NCBI RefSeq assembly: GCF_947498345.1
Contig: NZ_CANMJY010000001.1
Span: 124,001 to 188,000 of the forward strand
Source: an uncultured Winogradskyella sp.
Lineage (GTDB): Bacteria > Bacteroidota > Bacteroidia > Flavobacteriales > Flavobacteriaceae
Length of the DNA: 64,000 nucleotides
Direction of reading: 5' to 3'
Shown: piece after piece, positions 24,931-32,876 of the stretch
Layout of the letters: every line of letters begins with the position of its first letter
Numbering within the stretch: position 1 is the stretch's first letter
Position numbers and translations under genes: made by a program
Notes under the pieces: generated by a model
Told to the model about the DNA's origin: nothing
What the model saw: the letters and a program-made list of their open reading frames with translations, nothing else
Databases searched by the model: none

Positions 24931-25418
24931 TTTATATTCTGTCTGGTGATATACGTTCAGGAAAAACAACAGCACTTTTAAATTGGGTTGAAGGACGAAA
25001 TGATGTTGATGGTTTACTCTGTCCTGATGGAGAAAATGGGAAACGTTTTTTTCTAAACATAAAGTCAAAACAACAGTTTGAACTCGAGGTTGAATCTGAA
25101 TCTGAAGATACTATAACTATTGGATCTTTTCATTTTTTGAAATCTTCGTTTAAAAGAGCCAATGAATTTTTAATGCTAATGCTTATGGCGCCAGCAAAGA
25201 TGTTTCTTGTAATCGATGAGCTAGGGAAACTCGAGTTAAAAAATCAAGGATTGCATGATCCTGCTACACTCCTTATTCCAAAATTTATAAATAATACTAA
25301 GCAACACTTAATACTTGTGGTTAGAACATCTTTATATGATGAGACAATACAGCATTATGGAATTGAAAACCACAAGCGAATAACTGTGAAAGATTTAGCT
25401 GAAAATAGTCTCGCTTAG
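24927..25418 (+). CDS. THEP1-type P-loop nucleoside-triphosphatase
   Basis: 163 residues from a GTG start. The Walker A motif 'GDIRSGKTT' is at about 6-14 and the Walker B 'MFLVIDELGKLEL' near 91. This is the NTPase_1/THEP1 family, which hydrolyses NTPs in vitro and has an uncertain physiological role. The GTG overlaps the TGA of the membrane protein. Its 3' end overlaps the convergent membrane gene by 24 bp. In this operon the NTPase may energise or gate the membrane protein or serve cofactor maturation. Confidence 0.85.
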   Translation: MIYILSGDIRSGKTTALLNWVEGRNDVDGLLCPDGENGKRFFLNIKSKQQFELEVESESEDTITIGSFHFLKSSFKRANEFLMLMLMAPAKMFLVIDELGKLELKNQGLHDPATLLIPKFINNTKQHLILVVRTSLYDETIQHYGIENHKRITVKDLAENSLA

Positions 25419-25877
25419 TGCATAATAAATTGCCATCAAAGCAGAAAAAACAGCACTTGCTATAAAGCGCCATTTTAGATGAATGTTGTTTTGAATAATA
25501 TAATTGGCAATAAATGAGATTAAGATATTTGCTAAAAACGACCAAAATGCAATTTCTAATAAATTCCAACCTATAGACTCAAACTGACCAGAAAACAATT
25601 TTATTAATAGTAAGTGCCTGGCAATCCATAATGGATTAAAGTATAACATTGCTAATGCTGTTTTACTCAAAGTAGCTTTTATCCCTTTTAAGTTTTGGGT
25701 TTGTTTTACAATCCAATCAAAATAATTCGGAATTTCAAAAGCATAAACAGTTGCGCCAACGGCAATCATTCCTAATAAACGCGACCAGGAAAACTCATTA
25801 AGCAAAAGCGCAGCAATAGTATCACCAGCACTATAAATAAGTGCGCCTCTAAAAATGTTTTTTTTGGTGTAATGCAA
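25395..25877 (-). CDS. small membrane protein, remotely Mpv17-like
   Basis: 160 residues with about four membrane helices. The N-terminal 'RGALIYSAGDTIAALLL' and the middle 'IPNYFDWIV' recall Mpv17/PMP22-family proteins (G-D-x-x-A..., P-x-x-x-x-W-Y). Similarity is weak and the family call uncertain. It overlaps the NTPase 3' end by 24 bp in a convergent arrangement and has no operon partner except perhaps the CPBP-like gene 47 bp upstream. Confidence 0.55.
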   Translation of the reverse strand: MHYTKKNIFRGALIYSAGDTIAALLLNEFSWSRLLGMIAVGATVYAFEIPNYFDWIVKQTQNLKGIKATLSKTALAMLYFNPLWIARHLLLIKLFSGQFESIGWNLLEIAFWSFLANILISFIANYIIQNNIHLKWRFIASAVFSALMAIYYALSETIFS

Positions 25878-25924
25878 TACTAAAAATTATGAGTTTTCAA
25901 TTTAGAGATTATTTATGCTTTAAA

Positions 25925-26629
25925 TTAAAAATATTTTAAAAATACATCAGCAAAAGGATCTTGGTTTACAACTGTGTAATAAAAAACAGCTCCTAACCAA
26001 CCATGAAACAACCCAAGAATATATATGTTTTTGGCTTTTAGGTAAACATAGCCATAGAATAGAGCTAAGATAAATGTCCCAGTCATTAACCAAATAGACG
26101 GATAATGGACAATAGAAAAAACCACTGCTGTAATAAGAATAATAAAGGTCTTACTAAGCTTTATGCGTTTTAAATCCTTTAGGTTACCTGCTAATAAACC
26201 AATGGTTAAAAATTGTTGAATACTTCCCCAAATAGGATATGTAACTATTAAAGGCAAAATATGCCAGGTTAGATTTATGTTGCCCAGAGCGTAACCAATT
26301 ACAAAGAATGATGCTATAGAAAATAGAGCAAATGGTAATACTAATCTTAAAACTAATTTAAAGTTGTCTAATCGAAACCCCCAATCTATAAGAACATTTT
26401 TGTCTTTTTTATAACGATAAAACACATAGATAGACCAAGCTAAAATGGTAAATATCACAAAAGGTAATCGCCAATTGAGGTAATCCATAAAAACAAATTT
26501 TCCGATTCCAGTGATAACAACACCTAATATTTCTAATACACGGACTTTGTCTGATATTGGTCGCGTAAGTTTTAATTTAGAAAAATCTGTTAAGTATTTA
26601 GTGAGTTTATTTTTCATTGTGAGATGCAT
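25925..26629 (-). CDS. CPBP-family (Abi-like) membrane protein with altered motif 1
   Basis: 234 residues, about seven membrane helices. Motif 2 (FSIVHYP) and motif 3 (LGLFHGWLGA) of CPBP glutamic proteases are present, but the EExxxR motif 1 is replaced by 'SIQQFLTIGLL', so classical catalysis is doubtful. The family includes CAAX-type proteases and bacteriocin-immunity proteins. A start at Met5 (26617) is equally possible because Met1 lies only 5 nt after a hairpin. Substrate unknown. Confidence 0.65.
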   Translation of the reverse strand: MHLTMKNKLTKYLTDFSKLKLTRPISDKVRVLEILGVVITGIGKFVFMDYLNWRLPFVIFTILAWSIYVFYRYKKDKNVLIDWGFRLDNFKLVLRLVLPFALFSIASFFVIGYALGNINLTWHILPLIVTYPIWGSIQQFLTIGLLAGNLKDLKRIKLSKTFIILITAVVFSIVHYPSIWLMTGTFILALFYGYVYLKAKNIYILGLFHGWLGAVFYYTVVNQDPFADVFLKYF

Positions 26630-26633
26630 TTTT

Positions 26634-26669
26634 AAAACCTCGCAGCTCTAAACCAACCTGCGAGGTTTT
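26634..26669. terminator. bidirectional terminator-like perfect 12-bp hairpin
   Basis: AAAACCTCGCAG (26634-26645) and CTGCGAGGTTTT (26658-26669) are exact complements around 12 nt. Each strand's stem ends in TTTT, and flanking A runs extend it. It lies after the YiaA-type gene. The sequence resembles dispersed flavobacterial palindromes. Confidence 0.7.
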
Positions 26670-26702
26670 GGGTTACTAACTAACCATCATTAAAACTAAT
26701 CT

Positions 26703-27188
26703 TTAACCTTCTTTAGTTTCAATTTCTTTATCAATATAAGCCACATCTCTAGTGTTTTTTTGTACAGCAATAGCAGCAAAGAGACTCAGTGTAAACGACA
26801 TGCCGTAAAATCCCTTTTCACTTAATTCTAAATCGGCATTCCAAAGTCCAATAACCAATAATACAATTGCTGCTATTGAGGTAAACCAACTAATGCCATA
26901 ATACATTTCGGTAACTTGTATGTCTTCTAGCTTATCTCTAACGGCTTTCTGTACCGAAATAACCGAAAACAAACCAAAAAGAAGAACCGTAAAGTAATAG
27001 CCTTTTTCATTGAGTTCCATGGAGGCATTCCAAAGCCCTATACAATAAGATACCATGCCAATTAATAAAGCTGTCCATGAGGCTCCAATGAACGCTGGTG
27101 TTGGTTTTTGATTGTAAACTTTAGCTTTTTTCTTCTTTTCTTTTAATTTTTCTTCGTCCTTTATGGATACAGTTGTTTGATAATTCAT
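26703..27188 (-). CDS. YiaA/YiaB-type four-helix inner membrane protein
   Basis: 161 residues. Two copies of the two-helix YiaAB module: '[38 protein letters not shown]' and '[38 protein letters not shown]' (paraphrased as near-identical halves). The N-terminal 30 residues are Lys-rich and cytoplasmic. Function of the family is unknown. The gene stands alone with a 151-bp AT-rich region upstream and a strong hairpin downstream. Confidence 0.85.
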   Translation of the reverse strand: MNYQTTVSIKDEEKLKEKKKKAKVYNQKPTPAFIGASWTALLIGMVSYCIGLWNASMELNEKGYYFTVLLFGLFSVISVQKAVRDKLEDIQVTEMYYGISWFTSIAAIVLLVIGLWNADLELSEKGFYGMSFTLSLFAAIAVQKNTRDVAYIDKEIETKEG

Positions 27189-27339
27189 AATGTTTTGTTT
27201 TAATGATTACAAGACAAATCTCTGGCTAAAACCAATGATTTAAAAATTAAATTCTTTTAAAAACTGTCGATATATTAATATTTATAATCAATGATATTAT
27301 TATATTTATTATAGTTTAATAATATTTTATGACGATATA

Positions 27340-28839
27340 ATGATAGCTTTAAAATCAATAATTGAAACATTTGGTATAGGAGAACAGCAAAAATTTATTG
27401 CATTTTTAGAGCAAAAGAACAAACGTAAGGATACCAAAAATATTCAGCTGTTTAAGTTATTGGTAAAAAAGCATCTGGATTCTAAATCAATAAAAAGAAC
27501 ACTCTATGGCACCAAAAGCAGTAATGCATATCACGCGTTAAGAAAGCGATTGTTTCAATCGTTAATAGAATTTACAGCGAATAAAAATCTAGAAGATGAA
27601 AATTCAATTGACATGCAGATTATTAAGTATATTTTAGCTTCGCGAACTTATTTGCTCCAAAAAAACTATGATATAGCCTATAAAATATTAGATAAAGCAG
27701 AACGTATGGCAGATGAGCATCTGCTATTTCCTATTCTAAATGAAATTTACCATACTAAAATTCAATATGCTTCAAGTTATCCGAAAATAGATTTAGAAAC
27801 GCTTATTGCCAAACAAAAGGAAAATCAAAAAAAACATCAACTCGAAGATCAATTAAACATTGTTTATGCGAAATTAAAAATGGTATTAAATGCTGTGAGT
27901 TATAAAGGTGAAATTATAAATTTTGAAATGACACTCAGTAAGCTTTTAAAAACATCTAATATTGAGTTGAATTCATCCCTTTCTTTTAAGTCCTTATATC
28001 AAATCTTGGCCATAGCTAATATTTCGGCATTAATGACAACCAGGTACTTTCAGATAGAAGATTTTGTCTTAAAAAGTTATGCTATTCTGAAAACAAAAAA
28101 GGAAACAAACAAGCAATTATACTATCAAATCCATATTGTGTATATTATAGCTAATACGCTTTTTAGAAACAAAAAGTTTGAAGCTTCATTGTCTTATATC
28201 AAAGAAATGGAGGAGTTGATGGAGCTTAAAAACGGTTTATATCATAGGGAATTTATCCTAAAGAAGACCTTAGTTAAAGCTCTTAATCTCAATTTTATTA
28301 GCTGTCAAGAGAAAGCTATTGCTATTGTTAAAGATGTGATAGAAAAAAAACACAACGATACAGAAGCCTTGCTAGATTTGCATTTATCGCTTTTGATGTT
28401 CTACTTTCAGAAAGAAGATTTTTTTAAAGCCAAAACTGTTTTGTCTAAACTTTACCATACAGATCAATGGTATATAGAAAAAGCAGGAATGGATTGGGTA
28501 ATAAAAAAGAACCTTGCAGAGATTCTGCTTTATATTGAAGTGCAAGATGATGATTTATTGTATTCGAGATTAAAGAGTTTTAAACGTCGTTATACTTCTT
28601 ATTTAAAAGATATCGGACAAGAAAGAATCATTACATTTCTAAGTTATGCCGAAGAGCTTTATAAAAATCCAGACATCACTAAAAATAAAACTATTGAAAC
28701 ACAACTCAAAACAACTTTCGAGTGGTCTTCAGTATATGAAGAAGATATTTTTGTTATTAGCTTTTATGCTTGGTTGAAAAATAAATTTGAGAAATCCAGT
28801 CTCTTTGAAACTACGCAAAAACTCATAAAATCTGCGTAG
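27340..28839 (+). CDS. orphan alpha-helical (TPR-like) cytoplasmic protein
   Basis: 499 residues, almost entirely helical with TPR-like periodicity ('LLQKNYDIAYKILDKAERMA', 'LFRNKKFEASLSYIKEMEEL') and an N-terminal segment ('QQKFIAFLEQKNKRKDTKNIQLFKLLVKK') rich in charged residues. No signal peptide, membrane segment or catalytic motif. No family recognised. It follows a very AT-rich 151-bp region and precedes two small exported proteins. It may be a scaffold or regulator; function unknown. Confidence 0.8.
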   Translation: MIALKSIIETFGIGEQQKFIAFLEQKNKRKDTKNIQLFKLLVKKHLDSKSIKRTLYGTKSSNAYHALRKRLFQSLIEFTANKNLEDENSIDMQIIKYILASRTYLLQKNYDIAYKILDKAERMADEHLLFPILNEIYHTKIQYASSYPKIDLETLIAKQKENQKKHQLEDQLNIVYAKLKMVLNAVSYKGEIINFEMTLSKLLKTSNIELNSSLSFKSLYQILAIANISALMTTRYFQIEDFVLKSYAILKTKKETNKQLYYQIHIVYIIANTLFRNKKFEASLSYIKEMEELMELKNGLYHREFILKKTLVKALNLNFISCQEKAIAIVKDVIEKKHNDTEALLDLHLSLLMFYFQKEDFFKAKTVLSKLYHTDQWYIEKAGMDWVIKKNLAEILLYIEVQDDDLLYSRLKSFKRRYTSYLKDIGQERIITFLSYAEELYKNPDITKNKTIETQLKTTFEWSSVYEEDIFVISFYAWLKNKFEKSSLFETTQKLIKSA

Positions 28840-28900
28840 GGTTTACATTTAGAAATTAAAATTGCGTATTTTTAAAGCATACTAAATACATCAAAAAACA

Positions 28901-29332
28901 ATGATTATGAAAAATTTATTATTGATAGCTATTACTTTTTTTACACTAAATATTGTAGCACAAGAAAAAAAGTTGATTGTAGAAAAAGACCGAACAGAAA
29001 CTCTAGCTGATAATGAAACCAAAAAGTTAACAAAACAACTTGGTTTAAATACTGAACAGCAACAGAAAGTTCATGCGATTATGCTTAGCCATTTTAATGA
29101 AGAATTACAAATGAAGAAGAAGATGAAGCAAAAAGTTACATCTAAAGAAGTAATTGATAAAAATGAAGTTAGAAAAGTAACCGTCAAACAAAGACAAAAA
29201 TATTCTAAAAAATTGGATGATCAGCTCAAGGAAGTTTTTACTGAGGATCAGTATAAGAACTATAGTGCAATAAAGCTAAAGCAAAAAAACACTAAACAAA
29301 AAGCCCCAAAAAAGCGCACATCTTTTAAATAA
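28901..29332 (+). CDS. small exported Lys-rich helical protein (Spy/DUF4890-like)
   Basis: 143 residues: a signal peptide (to about 21, ...NIVAQ), then a very Lys-rich helical region. 'LTKQLGLNTEQQQKVHAIML' and 'VFTEDQYKNYSAI' resemble helical periplasmic LTxxQ/Spy-type repeats. Likely periplasmic. The following gene encodes a shorter protein of the same style, so they may share origin. Function unknown. The C-terminus is basic (KKRTSFK). Confidence 0.7.
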   Translation: MIMKNLLLIAITFFTLNIVAQEKKLIVEKDRTETLADNETKKLTKQLGLNTEQQQKVHAIMLSHFNEELQMKKKMKQKVTSKEVIDKNEVRKVTVKQRQKYSKKLDDQLKEVFTEDQYKNYSAIKLKQKNTKQKAPKKRTSFK

Positions 29333-29372
29333 AATTGTTATTTTAGTGACCAAATTAATTAAATAAACCACA

Positions 29373-29687
29373 ATGAAAAAGATAATTACAATATGCATGT
29401 TTGCTTTTACAATGCTATTAGGAATGCAATCTGTTACAGCTCAAAATAACTCAGAAAAGGTTAATGCAGAAGCTATAGAGAAAACTGAAGCTTTAAAAAA
29501 AGTTGTACAGTTTAACAGCGAACAAACAGATAGAGTTTACCTGGCAATTAAAGAATATACTAAGGTTAAAATGAGTTCAGCAAGTAAGGCCTCTGTAATG
29601 AAAGCTAAAAGTAATTTAGAGAGACAAATGAAGACCATTCTTACTGAAGAGCAATATGAGCGTTACAGAACTTTTGCCGAAGAATAG
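29373..29687 (+). CDS. small exported helical protein related to the preceding gene
   Basis: 104 residues: signal peptide to about 23 (...QSVTAQ), then helices with 'KKVVQFNSEQTDRVYLAI' and 'TILTEEQYERYRTFAEE', matching the C-terminal LTEEQY pattern of the neighbour. Likely periplasmic, perhaps chaperone-like by analogy to Spy, though without its known motifs. It starts 41 nt after the previous stop and is followed by a strong terminator. Confidence 0.7.
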   Translation: MKKIITICMFAFTMLLGMQSVTAQNNSEKVNAEAIEKTEALKKVVQFNSEQTDRVYLAIKEYTKVKMSSASKASVMKAKSNLERQMKTILTEEQYERYRTFAEE

Positions 29688-29711
29688 TAAGATTACTTTT
29701 TATAAATATTT

Positions 29712-29741
29712 AAAGCTTCACAATTAAGTGAGGCTTTTTTT
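29712..29741. terminator. intrinsic terminator between convergent genes (small exported protein / hemL)
   Basis: AAAGCTTCAC (29712-29721) pairs with GTGAGGCTTT (29728-29737), one G:T pair, followed by a T run. It serves the plus-strand gene and may also act against hemL read-through. Confidence 0.75.
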
Positions 29742-29742
29742 G

Positions 29743-31029
29743 TCACAAACTTTTGGCGACCTCTTCAACGGCTGCAATAGTCTCATTTAAATCCTGATAG
29801 GTAAGCGCATCAGTGATGAACCAGGTTTCAAAAGCGCTTGGCGCAATATAAATTCCTTTATTAAGCAAGCCGTGAAAGAATTTTTTAAAGGTATCGTTGT
29901 TGCCCTTGGCGGCACTTTCAAAATCCACAACAGCTTGGTCAGAAAAATGAACAGAAATCATAGAGCCTATTCTATTAATCGTATGAGGGATGTTATTTTT
30001 ATTTAAAGCCTCTGTAATTCCATTATGAAGGTACTTAGTCTTTTCTTCTAGCCTATTCATTAAGCCCTTATCTTGGTCAATAGCTTTTAGCATCGCAAGT
30101 CCTGCGGACATGGCTAAAGGGTTTCCACTAAGCGTGCCTGCTTGATATACAGGGCCAAGTGGTGCTAAAAGGTTCATTATGTCATTACGTGCTGCAAAAG
30201 CACCTACTGGCAGGCCTCCACCAACAACTTTTCCAAAGCATACAATATCTGCGTTTATACCTTTAAGTTCTTGTACTCCGCCATTAGCTAATCTAAAACC
30301 TGTCATTACTTCATCGAAAATTAAAAGTATATCATTGCTGTCACAAATGGTTCTTAATCCTTCTAGGAATCCTTCCGTCGGTGGAATACATCCCATGTTG
30401 CCAGCGACAGGCTCAATTATAATGGCTGCAATTTCATTTTTATTGGCTTTAATAAGTGCTTTAACGTTTTCTATATCATTATACTTTGCCAATAATGTGT
30501 CTTTTGCTGTACCTTGGGTAACACCAGGGCTATTAGGTGTTCCGAAAGTTACAGCTCCACTACCTGCAGCGATTAAAAAGGAATCACTATGTCCATGGTA
30601 GCAACCGGCAAATTTTATAATCTTATCTTTTTTTGTATAACCTCTGGCTAACCTAATTGCGCTCATACAGGCCTCAGTGCCAGAATTCACAAATCTGATC
30701 TTATCAATGTTTGGAACCATTGCAACCGCTAATTCAGCAATTTCAGTTTCTAGAGCTGTTGGCATGCCAAAAGATGTGCCAAGTTTTGTTTTTTTAATCA
30801 CCGCATCTACAACAGGTGGAAAAGCATGGCCCAACAACATAGGTCCCCACGAATTGATATAATCAATAAAACGATTACCATCTTCATCATAGATATAAGC
30901 TCCTTGTGCCGATTTTGCAAAAATGGGTGTCCCTCCTACAGCTTTAAAAGCTCTTACAGGCGAATTTACTCCACCGGGAATAACATTTTGAGCTTCTTTG
31001 AATAAAGCACTACTTCTTTGGTATAACAT
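29743..31029 (-). CDS. hemL: glutamate-1-semialdehyde 2,1-aminomutase
   Basis: 428-residue PLP enzyme of class III aminotransferase fold. '[17 protein letters not shown]' at the N-terminus, '[18 protein letters not shown]' near 116, and '[14 protein letters not shown]' near 267 with the Schiff-base Lys define HemL. It converts glutamate-1-semialdehyde to 5-aminolevulinate for haem synthesis in the cytoplasm. Full length for the family. It is followed 3 bp upstream by the glucosaminidase gene on the same strand, which is not functionally related. Confidence 0.96.
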   Translation of the reverse strand: MLYQRSSALFKEAQNVIPGGVNSPVRAFKAVGGTPIFAKSAQGAYIYDEDGNRFIDYINSWGPMLLGHAFPPVVDAVIKKTKLGTSFGMPTALETEIAELAVAMVPNIDKIRFVNSGTEACMSAIRLARGYTKKDKIIKFAGCYHGHSDSFLIAAGSGAVTFGTPNSPGVTQGTAKDTLLAKYNDIENVKALIKANKNEIAAIIIEPVAGNMGCIPPTEGFLEGLRTICDSNDILLIFDEVMTGFRLANGGVQELKGINADIVCFGKVVGGGLPVGAFAARNDIMNLLAPLGPVYQAGTLSGNPLAMSAGLAMLKAIDQDKGLMNRLEEKTKYLHNGITEALNKNNIPHTINRIGSMISVHFSDQAVVDFESAAKGNNDTFKKFFHGLLNKGIYIAPSAFETWFITDALTYQDLNETIAAVEEVAKSL

Positions 31030-31032
31030 AAG

Positions 31033-31836
31033 TTAATTAGGAATCATGATTTCTTGACCCAAAGCCAAGTTGTTAGAACTAAGATTATTTAATGTTTTAA
31101 TAGCTTCAACGGTTGTGTTGTAGCGTTTGGCTAATGAATATAAGGTGTCACCTTTCTCAATGATATATCTTATTACCCCACTATTAACACGTACTATTTC
31201 TACGTCATTATTTTCTAAAACGTCATTGTCGTATTTGTATAATTTGTAACGCTCAATTAAACTAATAAGCTTTTGTGGATACTTTCTGTCAGTTGCGTAA
31301 CCAGCAGCCCGTAAGCCTTTTGCCCAGCCTTTATAATCATTAGGTTTTAATTTGAAAAGATTTGCATAGCGTTTACGTCCTGTTAAAAAATCGGAATGAT
31401 CCTTGTAAGACGATTGGGCTTTTTTATATTTTCTGAAACATTCTTGTTTACGGTCATCGTCATGATAGATTTTAGCTCCTTTCCAGCCATGGCATTTAAT
31501 TCCGAAATGATTATTAGCCTTAACTGCCAAGCGTCCACGGCCAGAAGCAGATTCTAATATACCTTGTGCTAAAGTAATACTAGCTGGGATTTTTGATTTT
31601 CGCATTTCAGCTTTTGCTATATCTGCATATTGAGCAATATAACTTTCGGTAGATGTTGGTGGCTTGGTTGTGGTTTCCTCAACCTTTTCAGAATTAACTT
31701 TTTTAGTGTCTTTAACAACGGTTTTTTCTGATTTGTTTTTATCGTTTTCTTTCTTGGGTACAATACCTTTCTTTGGGCCACAGCTAAAGACAGATACAAC
31801 AAATACTAGTATTATATATTTGAGTTTTAAATTCAT
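31033..31836 (-). CDS. glucosaminidase (FlgJ/Bax-type) lipoprotein with LysM domain
   Basis: 267 residues. Lipoprotein signal (..VVSVFSC, lipidated Cys near 19), a Lys/Thr-rich linker to about 65, a mannosyl-glycoprotein endo-beta-N-acetylglucosaminidase-like domain at about 70-205 ('ITLAQGILESASGRGRLA' with catalytic Glu, 'NHFGIKCHGWKG'), and a C-terminal LysM domain ('YIIEKGDTLYSLAKRYN'). It should cut peptidoglycan from the envelope side. Its start overlaps the ACC-deaminase stop by 4 bp, suggesting co-translation. Confidence 0.9.
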   Translation of the reverse strand: MNLKLKYIILVFVVSVFSCGPKKGIVPKKENDKNKSEKTVVKDTKKVNSEKVEETTTKPPTSTESYIAQYADIAKAEMRKSKIPASITLAQGILESASGRGRLAVKANNHFGIKCHGWKGAKIYHDDDRKQECFRKYKKAQSSYKDHSDFLTGRKRYANLFKLKPNDYKGWAKGLRAAGYATDRKYPQKLISLIERYKLYKYDNDVLENNDVEIVRVNSGVIRYIIEKGDTLYSLAKRYNTTVEAIKTLNNLSSNNLALGQEIMIPN

Positions 31837-32723
31837 TTTATTAAAGGCAACCCTTTTTGTTTTAATTTTAAATTTATTCCTTCAATACCTTGCAAACCAC
31901 CCGTATGGATTGCTAATATTTTTGAGTTTTTTGGAAAAATCCCTTTCTCAATTAGGTCAAAAATCCCATACATCATCTTCCCTGTGTAAATAGGATCTAA
32001 TGGAATGTTATACTTAGCTTTGAAGGTATTGATAAACGCAATAAGTTCTTCATTTATTTTTCCATAACCACCAAAATGATAATCAGTAATTAATTTCCAA
32101 TTATCCTGTGCTGCAAATTTACGAATATCTTGTTGTAAAAAATCACCCTTCAACGCAGGAAAACCAAATATTTTTTGATGAGGTTGCGACGCATTTATCA
32201 ATCCAGAAATCGTGCCACCTGTGCCAACACTGCAACAAATAAAATCAAACTTATCATCCCTGTCATTAAGGATTTCTTCGCAACCTTTTACAGCTAAGGC
32301 ATTCGTACCTCCCTCTGGAAGTAAATAAAAATCACCATATTTAGTTATAAGGCGTTCAATATACTGAGAATCTTGCTTGTTTCTATATGCTGTTCTGCTT
32401 ATAAAATGTAATTGCATGCCAAATTGTTTAGCAAACATTAAGGTTGGGTTTGCATTGATCTTAGATTCTAATTCTTCACCTCTAATTATACCAATAGTTT
32501 TAAGGTTGTGCATTTTACCTGCATAAGCTGTTGCTGCTATATGGTTAGAATAAGCACCGCCAAAAGTTAAAAGGGTTGTCTTTTTTTGAGATATAGCAGC
32601 TTTTATGTTGTACTTAAGTTTTCGGTATTTATTGCCTGAAATAAAAGGATGATTAAGATATTCTGGCTTCATAAAGAGCTGATTATCAACTTGAATATTG
32701 TTTAAAACTTGATTTTTCAACAT
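31833..32723 (-). CDS. ACC deaminase / D-cysteine desulfhydrase family PLP enzyme
   Basis: 296 residues. PLP Lys in 'GNKYRKLKYN' near 30-38, the Asn-rich 'FGGAYSNHIAATAYAG' near 54-69 and the phosphate loop 'SVGTGGTISG' near 165. The fold-type II family includes 1-aminocyclopropane-1-carboxylate deaminase and D-cysteine desulfhydrase; the sequence alone does not decide. D-cysteine desulfhydrase is the more common role outside plant-associated bacteria. It is first in an operon with the glucosaminidase and hemL. Confidence 0.85.
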   Translation of the reverse strand: MLKNQVLNNIQVDNQLFMKPEYLNHPFISGNKYRKLKYNIKAAISQKKTTLLTFGGAYSNHIAATAYAGKMHNLKTIGIIRGEELESKINANPTLMFAKQFGMQLHFISRTAYRNKQDSQYIERLITKYGDFYLLPEGGTNALAVKGCEEILNDRDDKFDFICCSVGTGGTISGLINASQPHQKIFGFPALKGDFLQQDIRKFAAQDNWKLITDYHFGGYGKINEELIAFINTFKAKYNIPLDPIYTGKMMYGIFDLIEKGIFPKNSKILAIHTGGLQGIEGINLKLKQKGLPLIK

Positions 32724-32876
32724 TTAAACTAAATTTTTAACAAATTCTTAAAAAAAAAGTTAAATTAACATTAATTTTAATACATTTAGCCTTAATCCCT
32801 GCATAATCTATTTTTTTGACTTCCTGCAAATATATAAGGATTGTCATGGTTTTATTCTTGTTCAAAAATATAGATT

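Noticed and set aside
30179-30601. 140-residue plus-strand ORF
   Set aside because: Antisense to hemL, no domain, Pro-rich translation typical of shadow frames.
31617-31802. 61-residue minus-strand ORF overlapping the glucosaminidase gene
   Set aside because: It is a shifted frame of the same Lys-rich linker; the true frame has the lipoprotein signal.
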